Numbered from the stretch's first letter, positions 24,686 through 33,514 are shown. The stretch is 64,000 nt of DNA from Runella limosa DSM 17973 (GCF_000482465.1 NZ_KI519420.1:572128-636127); one strand, 5' to 3'. Translations and numbers: made by a program. Notes: a model not told the origin generated them from the letters alone.

Positions 24686-25561
24686 ATGACACATACTCAA
24701 TTCCTTGCTTCATTGGTTTGCCCTAAAACGGGACAGCCGCTACAAGTTGCCGAAGATGGCCAATCGCTTATTGCTCCCGATGGCACAGTTTATCCTGTGT
24801 TGGATTCAAACATCATCGACATGGTGCATCCGCGTGAGTTGTTTGAAGACGATGCCCGCGAGCAGCACCTCTACGACCAAGCGTATCAACGCTACGACCG
24901 CGGTGTTTCGTGGATGTTTGAAACATTGAACCACTCCGACGAAGTGGCAACTCGCCAATTTATGATTGGATTGATGAACTTGCAACCTGGCCAAACTGTG
25001 CTTGAAGTAGGAGCAGGAACGGGCAAAGATTCGGCCTTGATTATTGAGCAAATTAGCCCAGGTGGGACGGCGGTATTGTCGGATCTTTCGCCCAATATGT
25101 TGCGTCTAGCAACGCAAAAATTGAAAGCGGAGGAAGTAAATGTGCATTTCTTTTTGGGAAATGGCTCGTACTTGCCTTTTGCGGACGGGACATTTGATTC
25201 TGTATTTCACTTTGGAGGAATTAATACGTTTTCGGAGCGTAAAAAAGCATTTGCGGAACTTACGCGCGTGGTAAAAGTAGGTGGAAAAGTCGTGATTGGT
25301 GACGAAAGTATGGCGCCGTGGCTTCGCAATGAGCCTACGTACCAAACGCTTTGGAAAGCAAATCCGTTGTTCCGTGCCGAGGTGCCGATTGCTGACCTGC
25401 CCGCCAACGTTGAAAACTTCAAGTTGCACTATATTTTCGGCAATTGCTTTTACGTAATGGAATACACCGTAGCAGCAAAAGCCCCAGAAATTGACATTGA
25501 TTTGCCAATTCCTGGCAAAGATTTTGTGGATAACTGGCGTTTGAGAGCAGAAAAAGCCTAG
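24686..25561 (+). CDS. SAM-dependent methyltransferase with Trm112-like N-terminus
   Basis: 291 residues. The first 50 residues (LVCPKTGQPLQVAEDGQS, then YPVLDSNIIDMV) look like the Trm112/UPF0434 small domain often fused to methyltransferases. A class I methyltransferase domain follows, with motif I VLEVGAGTGKD at about 112-122, an LSDLSPNML region and FDSVFHFGGIN. The substrate is unknown. The position inside a glycosyltransferase locus suggests methylation of a sugar or a lipid-linked intermediate, but a small-molecule role is possible. Confidence 0.8.
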   Translation: MTHTQFLASLVCPKTGQPLQVAEDGQSLIAPDGTVYPVLDSNIIDMVHPRELFEDDAREQHLYDQAYQRYDRGVSWMFETLNHSDEVATRQFMIGLMNLQPGQTVLEVGAGTGKDSALIIEQISPGGTAVLSDLSPNMLRLATQKLKAEEVNVHFFLGNGSYLPFADGTFDSVFHFGGINTFSERKKAFAELTRVVKVGGKVVIGDESMAPWLRNEPTYQTLWKANPLFRAEVPIADLPANVENFKLHYIFGNCFYVMEYTVAAKAPEIDIDLPIPGKDFVDNWRLRAEKA

Positions 25562-25633
25562 TAGTATGCGTCTGACTATCGTCTGACGCAAAATCTAGTG
25601 TAACGAACAAAGGGGCTACTTTAATCGTGCTAA

Positions 25634-25677
25634 GGGTTGCTCACAACCCGAATTTAGCAGGTTGTGAGCAACCTGCT
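25634..25677. repeat. TGAG-hairpin repeat pair
   Basis: Unit 1 at 25634-25650 (GGGTTGCTCACAACCCG) and unit 2 at 25656-25677 with stem AGCAGGTTG / CAACCTGCT around TGAG. Unit 2 has A-T and G-C changes on both arms that keep nine pairs. Located in a 184-base gap inside the glycan locus. Confidence 0.85.
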
Positions 25678-25745
25678 ACACTAACAGTATCAAAATACAA
25701 AGCAGAAAACGGGTAAAACCTGTCAACAGTAAACTGCAAACTGAA

Positions 25746-26684
25746 ATGGCTTGGCAAAAAAAAGGAGTTATTTATAAACCAGATGGGTCATTGGCGCACA
25801 GTCGTTCGCACGCACAAGTGCCGTATGCGTACAAGCACCCTGACTTTCTACGCATTTATTTTTCGTCGCGGGACGATAAAGGACAGTCGCGTCCTACGTT
25901 TATCGACGTGGACTACGACGACCCTAAAAAGATTTTATACATCCACGACAAGCCCGTATTGGAGCTTGGCGGCCCAGGCGAATACGATGAAACAGGTGCC
26001 ATGCCAGCGTGGTTTGTCGATATGCCCAATGGCGATATTTGGTTGTACTACACGGGCTGGAACCGTACGCACAACTCATACCGTCTTTCGATGGGACTTT
26101 CGGTAAGTCAAGACGGAGGGCTGACTTTTAATAAGATGTTTACGGGGCCCATCATGGATCGTAGCATTCAAAATCCCATTTGGGCGGCGCAGCCTTCGGT
26201 GATGCGCGAAGAAGATGGAACTTGGCGAATGTGGTACATTTCGGGCCATAAATGTGAGTATATTCACGGCTACCCTGAGCCTTACTATCGTTGTCAGTCG
26301 GCTACTTCTACCGATGGCATTCACTGGAGTATCAGTGACGTACCAACGCTTGATTTTGATGATTTCTTGCACGCGGTTGGTCGTCCAAGTGTATTTAAGG
26401 AAGACGGTATTTACAAAATGTACTATTCATTCCGCCACACGCGCGACTACCGTACCGACCGCAACCAAAGTTACCGCCTCGGCTATGCCGAATCGGTGGA
26501 TGGAGAACATTGGGAGCGAAAAGACCATTTGGTAGGGATTCATAAATCAGAGACGCCAGGAGACTTTGACTACAACATGATTGACTACGCTTATTGCTAC
26601 GAACACAAGGGTAAAAAATACTTATTGTACAATGGCAACGGTTTTGGAGCGGCTGGTTTTGGCTATGCCGTTTGGGAAGACTAA
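25746..26684 (+). CDS. Five-bladed beta-propeller glycosidase-like protein
   Basis: 312 residues without a signal peptide. Repeating blade motifs are seen with aromatic and DG-rich turns: FLRIYFSSRDDKGQ, IWLYYTGWNR, WRMWYISGHK, YKMYYSFRHTRD and KYLLYNGNG. This pattern resembles the GH43/GH32/GH130 propeller superfamily. Candidate acidic residues occur in EYDETGAMPAW and in DFDYNMIDYAY. Cytoplasmic members are often found in O-antigen-type loci, where their role is unclear; some may be phosphorylases or may trim lipid-linked glycans. It lies between the methyltransferase and the dioxygenase. Confidence 0.7.
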   Translation: MAWQKKGVIYKPDGSLAHSRSHAQVPYAYKHPDFLRIYFSSRDDKGQSRPTFIDVDYDDPKKILYIHDKPVLELGGPGEYDETGAMPAWFVDMPNGDIWLYYTGWNRTHNSYRLSMGLSVSQDGGLTFNKMFTGPIMDRSIQNPIWAAQPSVMREEDGTWRMWYISGHKCEYIHGYPEPYYRCQSATSTDGIHWSISDVPTLDFDDFLHAVGRPSVFKEDGIYKMYYSFRHTRDYRTDRNQSYRLGYAESVDGEHWERKDHLVGIHKSETPGDFDYNMIDYAYCYEHKGKKYLLYNGNGFGAAGFGYAVWED

Positions 26685-26793
26685 AAGTTGGAAGGTTTGT
26701 TGTAACTTTACTTTGGATTTTTGACCAAGGTCATTCTTTCAAAAGGCCGTGATTCGTAACATTGGGGGTTGTTAAACCAAACAAATCAGTACC

Positions 26794-27630
26794 ATGTCAA
26801 CATTAGCAGAGCAATTTCGTCAAGATGGGTTTTTACTCATTCGTAACTTCTTAGATAAAAGCGTGGTGGAAAACATCTACCGCGAAGCGCGTGAAATATT
26901 TGCCGTTCAGATAAAGCACGTTACAGGCCGTACGGTTGATATCGACGACCGCGACGCCTTCGAAAATGCCATGTTTGAGTTTTTTCAAAAAGACTTTACT
27001 GCGTTTCGAAACACAGGTGTCACGGTGCAACACAGCTTGTCGCTTCACCAGTTTGCCGTGAGTGAGAAAATTGTCAATCTTTTGAAAGAAGTAGGTATTG
27101 AGCAACCCGTTATTGGGGCGCGCCCTGCGATGCAGTTCAACAGCCGTTTTCTGTCAAAAGATGGTAGTAAACACTGGAAACTCGATGCCCACCAAGACTG
27201 GCGTACGGGCCAAGGCTCGCTCGATAGCACGGTGATTTGGTTTCCGATGGTGGATGCAGGGGCCGACTTGGGTGCGTTGCAAGTGATTCCGCGTAGCCAT
27301 ACGTGGGGTTTGCTGGAGTCGAGTACTTCGGGCTATCAAGGAGGAATTACGGCCCAACTGAACGACGAAGATTTTGTCCAAACCGAATTCCAAGTAGGAG
27401 ATTTGTTGATTTTTTCAGCCTTTTTGGTACACCAATCGGGCAATAATATTACCAATAACATTCGTTGGTCGGTACAGCTTCGTTATAACAACTTGGCCGA
27501 AGCCACTTTTATCGAAAGAGGCTACCCAATGGCTTATATATACAAACCAGAGGCTGAATTGGTGACACCAAATTTTCCAACTGTAGAACAACTTGAAGCT
27601 GTTTTTGCTTCACCAACACCTGCCGTATGA
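26794..27630 (+). CDS. Phytanoyl-CoA dioxygenase (PhyH) family oxygenase
   Basis: 278-residue Fe(II)/2-oxoglutarate oxygenase-like protein. The iron site is suggested by HQD in LDAHQDWRTG (about 129-131) and a distal histidine in FLVHQSGNN (about 213). A 2-oxoglutarate-binding arginine is probably in NIRWSVQLRYNN. PhyH relatives hydroxylate lipids, small metabolites or sugars. Its stop overlaps the start of the next glycosyltransferase by 4 bases, so it is translationally coupled to two GT2 enzymes and probably acts on the same glycan or its precursor. Confidence 0.82.
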   Translation: MSTLAEQFRQDGFLLIRNFLDKSVVENIYREAREIFAVQIKHVTGRTVDIDDRDAFENAMFEFFQKDFTAFRNTGVTVQHSLSLHQFAVSEKIVNLLKEVGIEQPVIGARPAMQFNSRFLSKDGSKHWKLDAHQDWRTGQGSLDSTVIWFPMVDAGADLGALQVIPRSHTWGLLESSTSGYQGGITAQLNDEDFVQTEFQVGDLLIFSAFLVHQSGNNITNNIRWSVQLRYNNLAEATFIERGYPMAYIYKPEAELVTPNFPTVEQLEAVFASPTPAV

Positions 27631-28601
27631 TTAAAGTAAGCGTCACGATTCTTACGTACAACCAGAAAGAATTTATTGGCAAAGCCATTGAAAGTGCGTT
27701 GTCTCAGAAAACAAATTTCGATGTTGAAATATTGGTAGGAGACGATTGCTCGACGGACGGTGCGCAAGAAACTATTTTAGCTTACCAAGAAAAATATCCT
27801 GATAAAGTAAAGGCCGTTTTGCATTCCAAAAACTTGGGGCAAAATGGCCTTTTCAATACCATCGAAACCCTCAAACTAGCCAAAGGAACGTACATTGCCC
27901 CGATGGACGGGGACGATTATTGGACTGACGACCAAAAACTTCAGCGCCAAGTCGATTTCATGGAGGCGCATCCTGATTTTTCGGCTTGTTTTCATAATGC
28001 CCTCATTACCTACGAAGACGGTACGCCCTCGCACGAACTAAATGCGCCCGACCAGAAAGAAGTCATTACGGCGGCCGATTTGGTAGGGGAAGACGAAATT
28101 TGGTTCATGGCAACGTCGGCAGTGATGTTTAAAAACGGTATTATGCACTACCCCGACTGGTTTTTGAAATCATCGAGTGGAGATATTCCGCGTTACGTGA
28201 TTTTGGCCAAACACGGCCCCATTGGGTACGTGCCAGGGGTAATGTCGGTGTATCGAAAAAATAGGGGAGGGGCAAGTTTTAAAGACCACTACCGCGATGC
28301 GCGCTTTTTGTATAATCGAATTGCGATGTACGAAGGCATTGATAAAGAATTGGATTATCGCCACCATGATTTGCTAAGACTTAACATCGCGCGTTATTAC
28401 CGAATGCTTCTGGATGCCAAGCAGTATCAAAAAAGCTATTTCCGCCGCGCAAGGTTAGCCTTGAAATACCTTCAATTGGGACAACCACCCCGCGAAGTTT
28501 CCAAAGAAATTATCCGAGATTACGTGCTTCCAAAGTGGATGATGAATGTTTATAGTTTCTTTGCGCTGTTGCCTCACCGTTTGAAAGAATCTTCCCGATG
28601 A
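27627..28601 (+). CDS. Family 2 glycosyltransferase
   Basis: 324 residues. GT-A domain with VSVTILTYNQKEFIGKAIES at the start, LVGDDCSTDG at about 35-44 and the metal-binding MDGDDYWTD at about 92-100. A helical C-terminal 80 residues is basic and has no clear transmembrane helix. ATGA overlaps exist at both ends: with the PhyH gene upstream and with the next GT2 downstream. It is a paralogue of the next gene, sharing the phrases GDDYWTD and KYRK/VYRKNRGG near the C-terminus, so one may have arisen by tandem duplication. Confidence 0.88.
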   Translation: MIKVSVTILTYNQKEFIGKAIESALSQKTNFDVEILVGDDCSTDGAQETILAYQEKYPDKVKAVLHSKNLGQNGLFNTIETLKLAKGTYIAPMDGDDYWTDDQKLQRQVDFMEAHPDFSACFHNALITYEDGTPSHELNAPDQKEVITAADLVGEDEIWFMATSAVMFKNGIMHYPDWFLKSSSGDIPRYVILAKHGPIGYVPGVMSVYRKNRGGASFKDHYRDARFLYNRIAMYEGIDKELDYRHHDLLRLNIARYYRMLLDAKQYQKSYFRRARLALKYLQLGQPPREVSKEIIRDYVLPKWMMNVYSFFALLPHRLKESSR

Positions 28602-29413
28602 AAGTTAGCGTTTGTGTTCCCACTTTCAACCACGAAAAATACATTGCACAAATGCTCGAAGGTGCGTTGATGCAACAAACGACCTTTCCGTTCGAGATTG
28701 TGGTGGGTGACGATGCTTCCACTGACGCAGCCCCGCGCATCATTCGAGAATATGCCGAGCGGTTTCCTGACAAAATTAGGGCGTATCTGCATCCCGAAAA
28801 CTTAGGGCCGAAAGAGCCTCGGGAGTTTGGCGGGCGAAACAATGTGCTTTTTTTGCTCAAAGCCTGTCAAGGCGATTACGTGGCGCTTTGCGAAGGCGAT
28901 GATTATTGGACTGACCCCCTAAAGTTGCAAAAACAGGTCGATTTTATGGAAAATCACCCTGATTTTGCCATTTGCCACCATAATCTGGAGGTGATTTACG
29001 AAGATAATTCACCGAGCCACGCCTTCAACGAACCTGACCAAAAGGCAGTTTCTACGGTAAAAGATGTGTTGGAAGACCGTTGGTTCATTGGAACGGCGAG
29101 TTTGTTATACCGAAATTTTTTCCGTACCGACGATTTTGCCGAATGGCATCACCGCGCGGCGGCGGGCGATTGGGCGTTGGTGATTCAACTGGCAGCGCGC
29201 GGGAAAATTGGGTATTTGCCCGAAACAATGGGAAAATATCGAAAACACCGTGGCGGACTCAGCAATGTTCACGCAACGACCAACCCGTACTTTCTCCAAA
29301 ACAGACGCCAAATGTTTGCCGATGTAAACGAATGGCTTGATTTTATTTACGACGATACTGTTCAGAAAACCTTGCAGTATTACGACCGTTTACTGGAAAA
29401 AATTGGAAATTAG
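28598..29413 (+). CDS. Family 2 glycosyltransferase, paralogue of the preceding gene
   Basis: 271 residues. VSVCVPTFNHEKYIAQMLEG and VVGDDASTD mark the nucleotide-sugar fold, CEGDDYWTDP carries the metal-binding acids, and AAAGDWALVIQLAARGKIG provides the acceptor-side loop. It is about 50 residues shorter at the C-terminus than its upstream neighbour. It follows by an ATGA overlap. A weak inverted repeat (AATTAGGTCA / TGACCCAATT, near 29409-29431) lies just after it. Confidence 0.88.
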   Translation: MKVSVCVPTFNHEKYIAQMLEGALMQQTTFPFEIVVGDDASTDAAPRIIREYAERFPDKIRAYLHPENLGPKEPREFGGRNNVLFLLKACQGDYVALCEGDDYWTDPLKLQKQVDFMENHPDFAICHHNLEVIYEDNSPSHAFNEPDQKAVSTVKDVLEDRWFIGTASLLYRNFFRTDDFAEWHHRAAAGDWALVIQLAARGKIGYLPETMGKYRKHRGGLSNVHATTNPYFLQNRRQMFADVNEWLDFIYDDTVQKTLQYYDRLLEKIGN

Positions 29414-29467
29414 GTCAAAATGACCCAATTTTGCTGTATAATCCTCTAAAGATTAACTATAAACGAT

Positions 29468-29491
29468 CTCCCCCATTGGGGGTGGGGGGCT
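29468..29491. repeat. GC-rich dispersed repeat with CCCCCATTGGGGG core
   Basis: CTCCCCCATTGGGGGTGGGG lies in the short gap before the next glycosyltransferase. It is in the same style as sequences found in frame inside purH (56938-56968) and near the start of the 48106-49026 methyltransferase gene. Confidence 0.5.
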
Positions 29492-29499
29492 AACATTCA

Positions 29500-30237
29500 A
29501 TGAAATTAAGCGTTGTCATACCCGCCTATAACGAACAAGATTCTTTGCCACAAACATTAGGCACGTTATACCAAACGTTGTCGAAGTACGACATCCCGCA
29601 CGAGATTTGGGTGACCAACGACAACTCAAAAGATAAAACTTTACAGGTTTTACAAGAGCTGTCAAAAGAAATTCCGACCTTAGTTTATGAAACCAACCCA
29701 GGGCCAAATGGTTTTGGGTACGCCGTTCGCTATGGTCTTGAGCGTTTTTCGGGCGACTGCGTGGCGGTTTTTATGGCCGATTTATCGGACGATCCAGAAG
29801 ATTTGGTGAAGTTTTACAAAAAAATGGTCGAAGGAAACTACGACGCTGTGTTTGGATCGCGTTGGGGCAAAGGTGGGAACGTCTTTGATTATCCGACGAT
29901 AAAAAAAGTAATCAACCGTTTGGCCAATTTTATCATTCGGATGGTGATGGGCATTAAATACAACGATACCACCAATGCCTTCAAACTCTACAAACGCGAA
30001 ACCATGGAAGGGCTTAAGCCTTTTCTTTCTCCTCACTTCAACTTAACAGTAGAATTGCCGCTCAAAGCAATTGTGCGAGGATATAGCTACGCCGTTGTTC
30101 CAAACAGCTGGACGAATCGTAAGTACGGCGAATCGAAACTCAAGATTAAAGAAATGGGAAGCCGTTATTTCTTTATTTTGATGTACTGCTTTATCGAAAA
30201 AACGTTCTCTCGCGGCGATTACCGCAAGAAAAATTAA
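29500..30237 (+). CDS. Family 2 glycosyltransferase, dolichol-phosphate-mannose-synthase-like
   Basis: 245 residues. SVVIPAYNEQDSLPQTLG at residues 4-21, VTNDNSKDKT and FMADLSDDPED (the DxD-like site) identify the soluble DPM1 group. A conserved late motif NSWTNRKYGESKLKIKEMG (within 209-230) is also typical of this group. No transmembrane helix is present. It may make a polyprenyl-phosphate sugar for the locus. Its stop codon forms the first base of a 34-base perfect palindrome. Confidence 0.88.
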   Translation: MKLSVVIPAYNEQDSLPQTLGTLYQTLSKYDIPHEIWVTNDNSKDKTLQVLQELSKEIPTLVYETNPGPNGFGYAVRYGLERFSGDCVAVFMADLSDDPEDLVKFYKKMVEGNYDAVFGSRWGKGGNVFDYPTIKKVINRLANFIIRMVMGIKYNDTTNAFKLYKRETMEGLKPFLSPHFNLTVELPLKAIVRGYSYAVVPNSWTNRKYGESKLKIKEMGSRYFFILMYCFIEKTFSRGDYRKKN

Positions 30238-30410
30238 CGTGCATCTGGTTGCTCACAACCAGATGCACGTTAATGTCGAGTGCAGAATGTCGAATGGGGC
30301 TGTGGGGCGGGTTGCTTACAATCCGATTGCCAGAGCAACTAGTAGGCTTCTCTTCTCTCACGAACGTCTGGTTGTGAGCAACCAGAAGCACATCCACAAC
30401 CAGACGCCCA
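30237..30410. repeat. TGAG-hairpin repeat cluster with a 34-base perfect palindrome
   Basis: 30237-30270 is a perfect inverted repeat of 15-base arms (ACGTGCATCTGGTTG) around CTCA. A GAATGTCGA-type motif follows at 30272-30296, then units at 30308-30325 (CGGGTTGCTTACAATCCG) and 30368-30385 (CTGGTTGTGAGCAACCAG), and a half unit near 30393-30408. The first palindrome may end transcription of the glycan locus. The cluster lies between two convergent genes. Confidence 0.85.
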
Positions 30411-30416
30411 GACTAC

Positions 30417-32219
30417 TTAATTTGTATCGACAGTCACGGTGGCAGAAGGGCCGTTAATTACGCCTGTTCCGCAGGTGTTGTTGAGCGATACTACTTTATA
30501 TTCAGTGGTAGCGCGAGGGTTGACCGTAATTTGGTAGGGATTGATGAATGTGCCGTTTACTGTAGTTCCATCAGACAATACAAACGACCAAGGCGGCAAA
30601 CCGTTTTTGAACGCTACTCGAATCCGAGCCGCTCCCCCAGGACGAATCACTCCTCCGCCCGTAACAATCGCTGAAGCCGCGTTTTGCATCATTACGTTGA
30701 TATTGGTAGGAACCCCCTCGGTAAATGGAAACGTACCAATGACGCGTAATTGATGTGTAGTCAAGGTATCTTTGAGAAACGGCGGCGAAATTTTGGCGCG
30801 AAGTGCACTTAATCCTCCAACCGTAGGAAGATTTACCCATTTACCGCTCGTATCGGCAATTTGTACAATGAATTTATTGGCATTTTCAAAGCGGCCTGTC
30901 GTCGTGAAAGGCACGGTGATTTCGGTACCCGAACAAATGATTTTATCCGAAAGGTTACCTGTGGTGATGGTTGCAGGCGGAATTTTTACCTTCACCACGG
31001 CCGTTCCCGAAAACGTTCCTACTCCGCAGTAGCCTCCCGCCGACGTAATTTTATAATTCGTTGGGTCGTTAGGACTTACCTTTAACGTGTAAGGCGTCAC
31101 CCGAATGTCGTTTTGGTACGTACCGTCTGATAGCAAGACAAACCAAGGGCCACCACCCCCAAAATTCACGGTAAGGTTGGTAGAGCCACCTTCGGGGATT
31201 TCGAGCGAGTCGCGGCGAAGGGTGGCTGTGGCTGGAGCCGAAACGTTGACATCGACGGTATCACTGGAAATCGTTGGAAAAGTAGAAACCACCCGAAGTT
31301 TATAATTGCCTGGCTTCAACGAAAAAGGCGTTTTGGCCATGATGGGGCTTTCGGTGGCGAGTTCTGAAATGTTGGTAAAATTTTGTCCTGTGGTATCGCT
31401 AAGTTGGACGACGAAGCCGTTGCCAATGTTGTATTTTCCCGTCGCGTTAAAATTGATTTGAAAGGGCGTTCCTGTACAAATACGAAATCCTGCTTTGGGT
31501 ACGGCTTTGAGGGCAATAACGGGTAACGTGTCTTGGCTTACTTGTACCACCAACTCGCCCGAAGAAGTACCGCTTCCGCAAGCATTGAGGATGGACGTAA
31601 CTTTGTACGAAGTGGTTTCTTTGGGGCTTACTTGGGTCACGTAGGGGTTGACCAAAGTATTGGTGACAACAGTGCCGTCCGAAACGGTAAACGACCAAGG
31701 AGCGGCTCCCGTGAGCGACACCCGATAGGTAGCCGCTTGGCCTGGGCCAATTTTAGCGATGCTGCCACCGTCGTTGGTTTCTATTTTAGCTTGGGGCAAC
31801 GGCAGAACCATCATCCTAGTAGGCGCACTCACTACTTGTGGGTGAGTAGAAATGACGCGGACAGCTATTAATCCCGAACGGTTTTGGGGAAGTACAATAC
31901 GGGCGGGGCCGTGCCTGAGCGAATCAGAAAGGGTGATAAAACGTCCCGATACGTCCGAAATTTGAACCAAAAAGCGGTTTTTTTCTTCAAACTTGCCATC
32001 AAAATCGAACGGAACAAAAATGGTGCTACCAGGGCATACCGAAACGTGCGATAAGTCGTAAATACGGACGGCGGCGGTGATAACTACAGCGGCGGTGTCG
32101 GCGCGGTAGGTAGTGTCTCGTTGAAGACCAGTTGAGTTGGGCGTCGTTTGCTGTGCGTACGAACACAATCCTATTCCTGTGCAAATGACTAGAAGACAAC
32201 TAACAATGATTTTGTACAT
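30417..32219 (-). CDS. Secreted protein with three tandem Ig-like/PKD-type repeats
   Basis: 600 residues from the ATG at 32219 (MYKIIVSCLLVICTGIGLC, signal peptide ending near YAQQ). An upstream in-frame ATG adds 6 residues. Three repeats of about 180 residues follow. Each starts with a cysteine segment (SVCPGSTIFVPF, RICTGTPFQINF, IICSGTEITVPF), then a block like RFLVQISDVSG, and ends with TSYKVTS followed by a CG(S/V/T)G segment. The pattern resembles beta-sandwich adhesion or cell-surface repeat domains of gliding Bacteroidota. No sorting domain is seen at the C-terminus. Role unknown. Confidence 0.7.
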   Translation of the reverse strand: MYKIIVSCLLVICTGIGLCSYAQQTTPNSTGLQRDTTYRADTAAVVITAAVRIYDLSHVSVCPGSTIFVPFDFDGKFEEKNRFLVQISDVSGRFITLSDSLRHGPARIVLPQNRSGLIAVRVISTHPQVVSAPTRMMVLPLPQAKIETNDGGSIAKIGPGQAATYRVSLTGAAPWSFTVSDGTVVTNTLVNPYVTQVSPKETTSYKVTSILNACGSGTSSGELVVQVSQDTLPVIALKAVPKAGFRICTGTPFQINFNATGKYNIGNGFVVQLSDTTGQNFTNISELATESPIMAKTPFSLKPGNYKLRVVSTFPTISSDTVDVNVSAPATATLRRDSLEIPEGGSTNLTVNFGGGGPWFVLLSDGTYQNDIRVTPYTLKVSPNDPTNYKITSAGGYCGVGTFSGTAVVKVKIPPATITTGNLSDKIICSGTEITVPFTTTGRFENANKFIVQIADTSGKWVNLPTVGGLSALRAKISPPFLKDTLTTHQLRVIGTFPFTEGVPTNINVMMQNAASAIVTGGGVIRPGGAARIRVAFKNGLPPWSFVLSDGTTVNGTFINPYQITVNPRATTEYKVVSLNNTCGTGVINGPSATVTVDTN

Positions 32220-32376
32220 AGTGAACAATTTATGCACAAAATTAGGTGTTAAGGCGTTCTTTATGCTAAAAAATAAAAAAAAGATTGGCTTGAGATAGAA
32301 AACTATCTTGTTGGGACTTTACAAACAAGAGTGGTTGTGTCTTACGTGAGGATCCTAGTAAATGTAAAAATAAACC

Positions 32377-32826
32377 ATGAAACTTTCTTTAAACTTAAAC
32401 GCAGCTTCTTACCAACTAATGTTGCAAGATGTAACATTAGATATTTCTGATGATGAAATTGGAGCAAATTGGTGGACAGAAGAAGACCAAGAACGGATGC
32501 TATCTGTTAAGTTTGATGAACGATTAGTTGTTATTGGAACTTTTAGAGATGCGGTAGTACCTGTTTATGTTGAGGTTTTTGGTTATGAGCCTGTAATTGA
32601 TTCGGATACTTGGGATCAAATTTCGGAATGCTCTCTTGCAACCCATACAGGAACGATATTTATAATGGGGAATTTTGATTATTTACCAGAACGAGAAAAA
32701 TACTTTTTAGGTTTTAATTTAGTAGGGGTTAGAGTTTATTATGGTGGAGCAAGTACCATTGATGAAATGGAAATAAGTGGACAAGATTATTACATGATTC
32801 ATTTGTGGCCTATAGAAAAAAAATAG
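32377..32826 (+). CDS. Hypothetical protein, AT-rich
   Basis: 149 residues, acidic, with no signal peptide or transmembrane helix. It opens with MKLSLNLNAASYQLMLQDV and has repeated acidic patches (DISDDEIGANWWTEEDQE) with a beta-rich second half. I do not recognise it. Size and acidity recall immunity or inhibitor proteins, but no toxin gene is adjacent. It is clearly more AT-rich than its neighbours by eye, and lies next to a lone antitoxin-like gene, so recent acquisition is plausible. Confidence 0.6.
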   Translation: MKLSLNLNAASYQLMLQDVTLDISDDEIGANWWTEEDQERMLSVKFDERLVVIGTFRDAVVPVYVEVFGYEPVIDSDTWDQISECSLATHTGTIFIMGNFDYLPEREKYFLGFNLVGVRVYYGGASTIDEMEISGQDYYMIHLWPIEKK

Positions 32827-32989
32827 ATTTAAGAACCATCAAACAAAGGCCAATACATGATTTGTAATAGTAGCTACTTAACCTGAGGGTTCCTCATTAA
32901 CTCATAACCTTATGCTTTTGTAATAATTTTACATATTTGCATAATAACTGGAAAGCACTTTAGCCTAATTGTCACTAAAAGAGAATATT

Positions 32990-33331
32990 ATGAGTAAAAT
33001 GATGAGACCACCGCACCCAGGTTCAATGATACGTGACATAATTGAAGGTATCAAAGAGGAAACAGGGCAAGATCTAACCATTCGTCAAGTGGCGGAAGGG
33101 CTAGGTGTTACGCCTAAAACACTTTCAGGTATTTTGAACGAACACCAAGGTATTAGCTCAGAAATGGCTATTCGTCTTTCAGAAGCCTTCGGTGATAAAC
33201 CTGATTTTTGGTTGAAGTTACAACGTGACTATGAACTCTGGCACGCAGAGCAAAGAGTAAACCGCTCGGTTATTAAACATTTTTGGCCTTTATCAAAGTC
33301 AAATACTCAAATGGGTTTACAAACAGCGTAG
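32990..33331 (+). CDS. higA: HigA-family antitoxin (XRE helix-turn-helix), without HigB
   Basis: 113 residues from ATG 32990; an upstream TTG start at 32969 is less likely because a purine-rich AAAAGAGAA sits just before 32990. The start MMRPPHPGSMIRDII is the well-known HigA N-terminus. The helix-turn-helix is LTIRQVAEGLGVTPKTLSGIL, stated here as residues about 31-51, followed by the family phrase DKPDFWLKLQRDYELW. HigB toxin genes normally lie directly upstream. The 163 bases before it and the next 180 bases after it hold no HigB-like frame, so it is an orphan. Confidence 0.85.
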   Translation: MSKMMRPPHPGSMIRDIIEGIKEETGQDLTIRQVAEGLGVTPKTLSGILNEHQGISSEMAIRLSEAFGDKPDFWLKLQRDYELWHAEQRVNRSVIKHFWPLSKSNTQMGLQTA

Positions 33332-33514
33332 TCAAAGCAATCTATTAAAAGTAGAATGCCAATGTATTGTTTATTATGGAAGCCGAAAAAAATCGGAAAT
33401 GACACACCCATCAAATGATTTTTGAGCGCGTTATTGAGATAAGACGTCCCTCCTTATTTCTCGTCTAGGGAGCTAAGAGAGGATAGTAAATATATTAACG
33501 CTTATGCTCCTCTC
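33332..33514. other. Gap without recognisable features
   Basis: 183 AT-rich bases between higA and the end of the leftward 33515 gene. No ORF, hairpin or repeat of note was seen. The bases nearest the leftward stop may hold a weak terminator. Confidence 0.4.

Noticed and set aside
30239..30457. 72-codon plus-strand ORF between the glycan locus and the repeat protein
   Set aside because: Made of hairpin-repeat sequence (VAHNQMHV, VVSNQKH) and the reverse of the next gene's end; not protein-like.
32827..32989. Possible HigB toxin upstream of HigA
   Set aside because: No frame with RelE/HigB-type pattern; stops in all three plus-strand frames.
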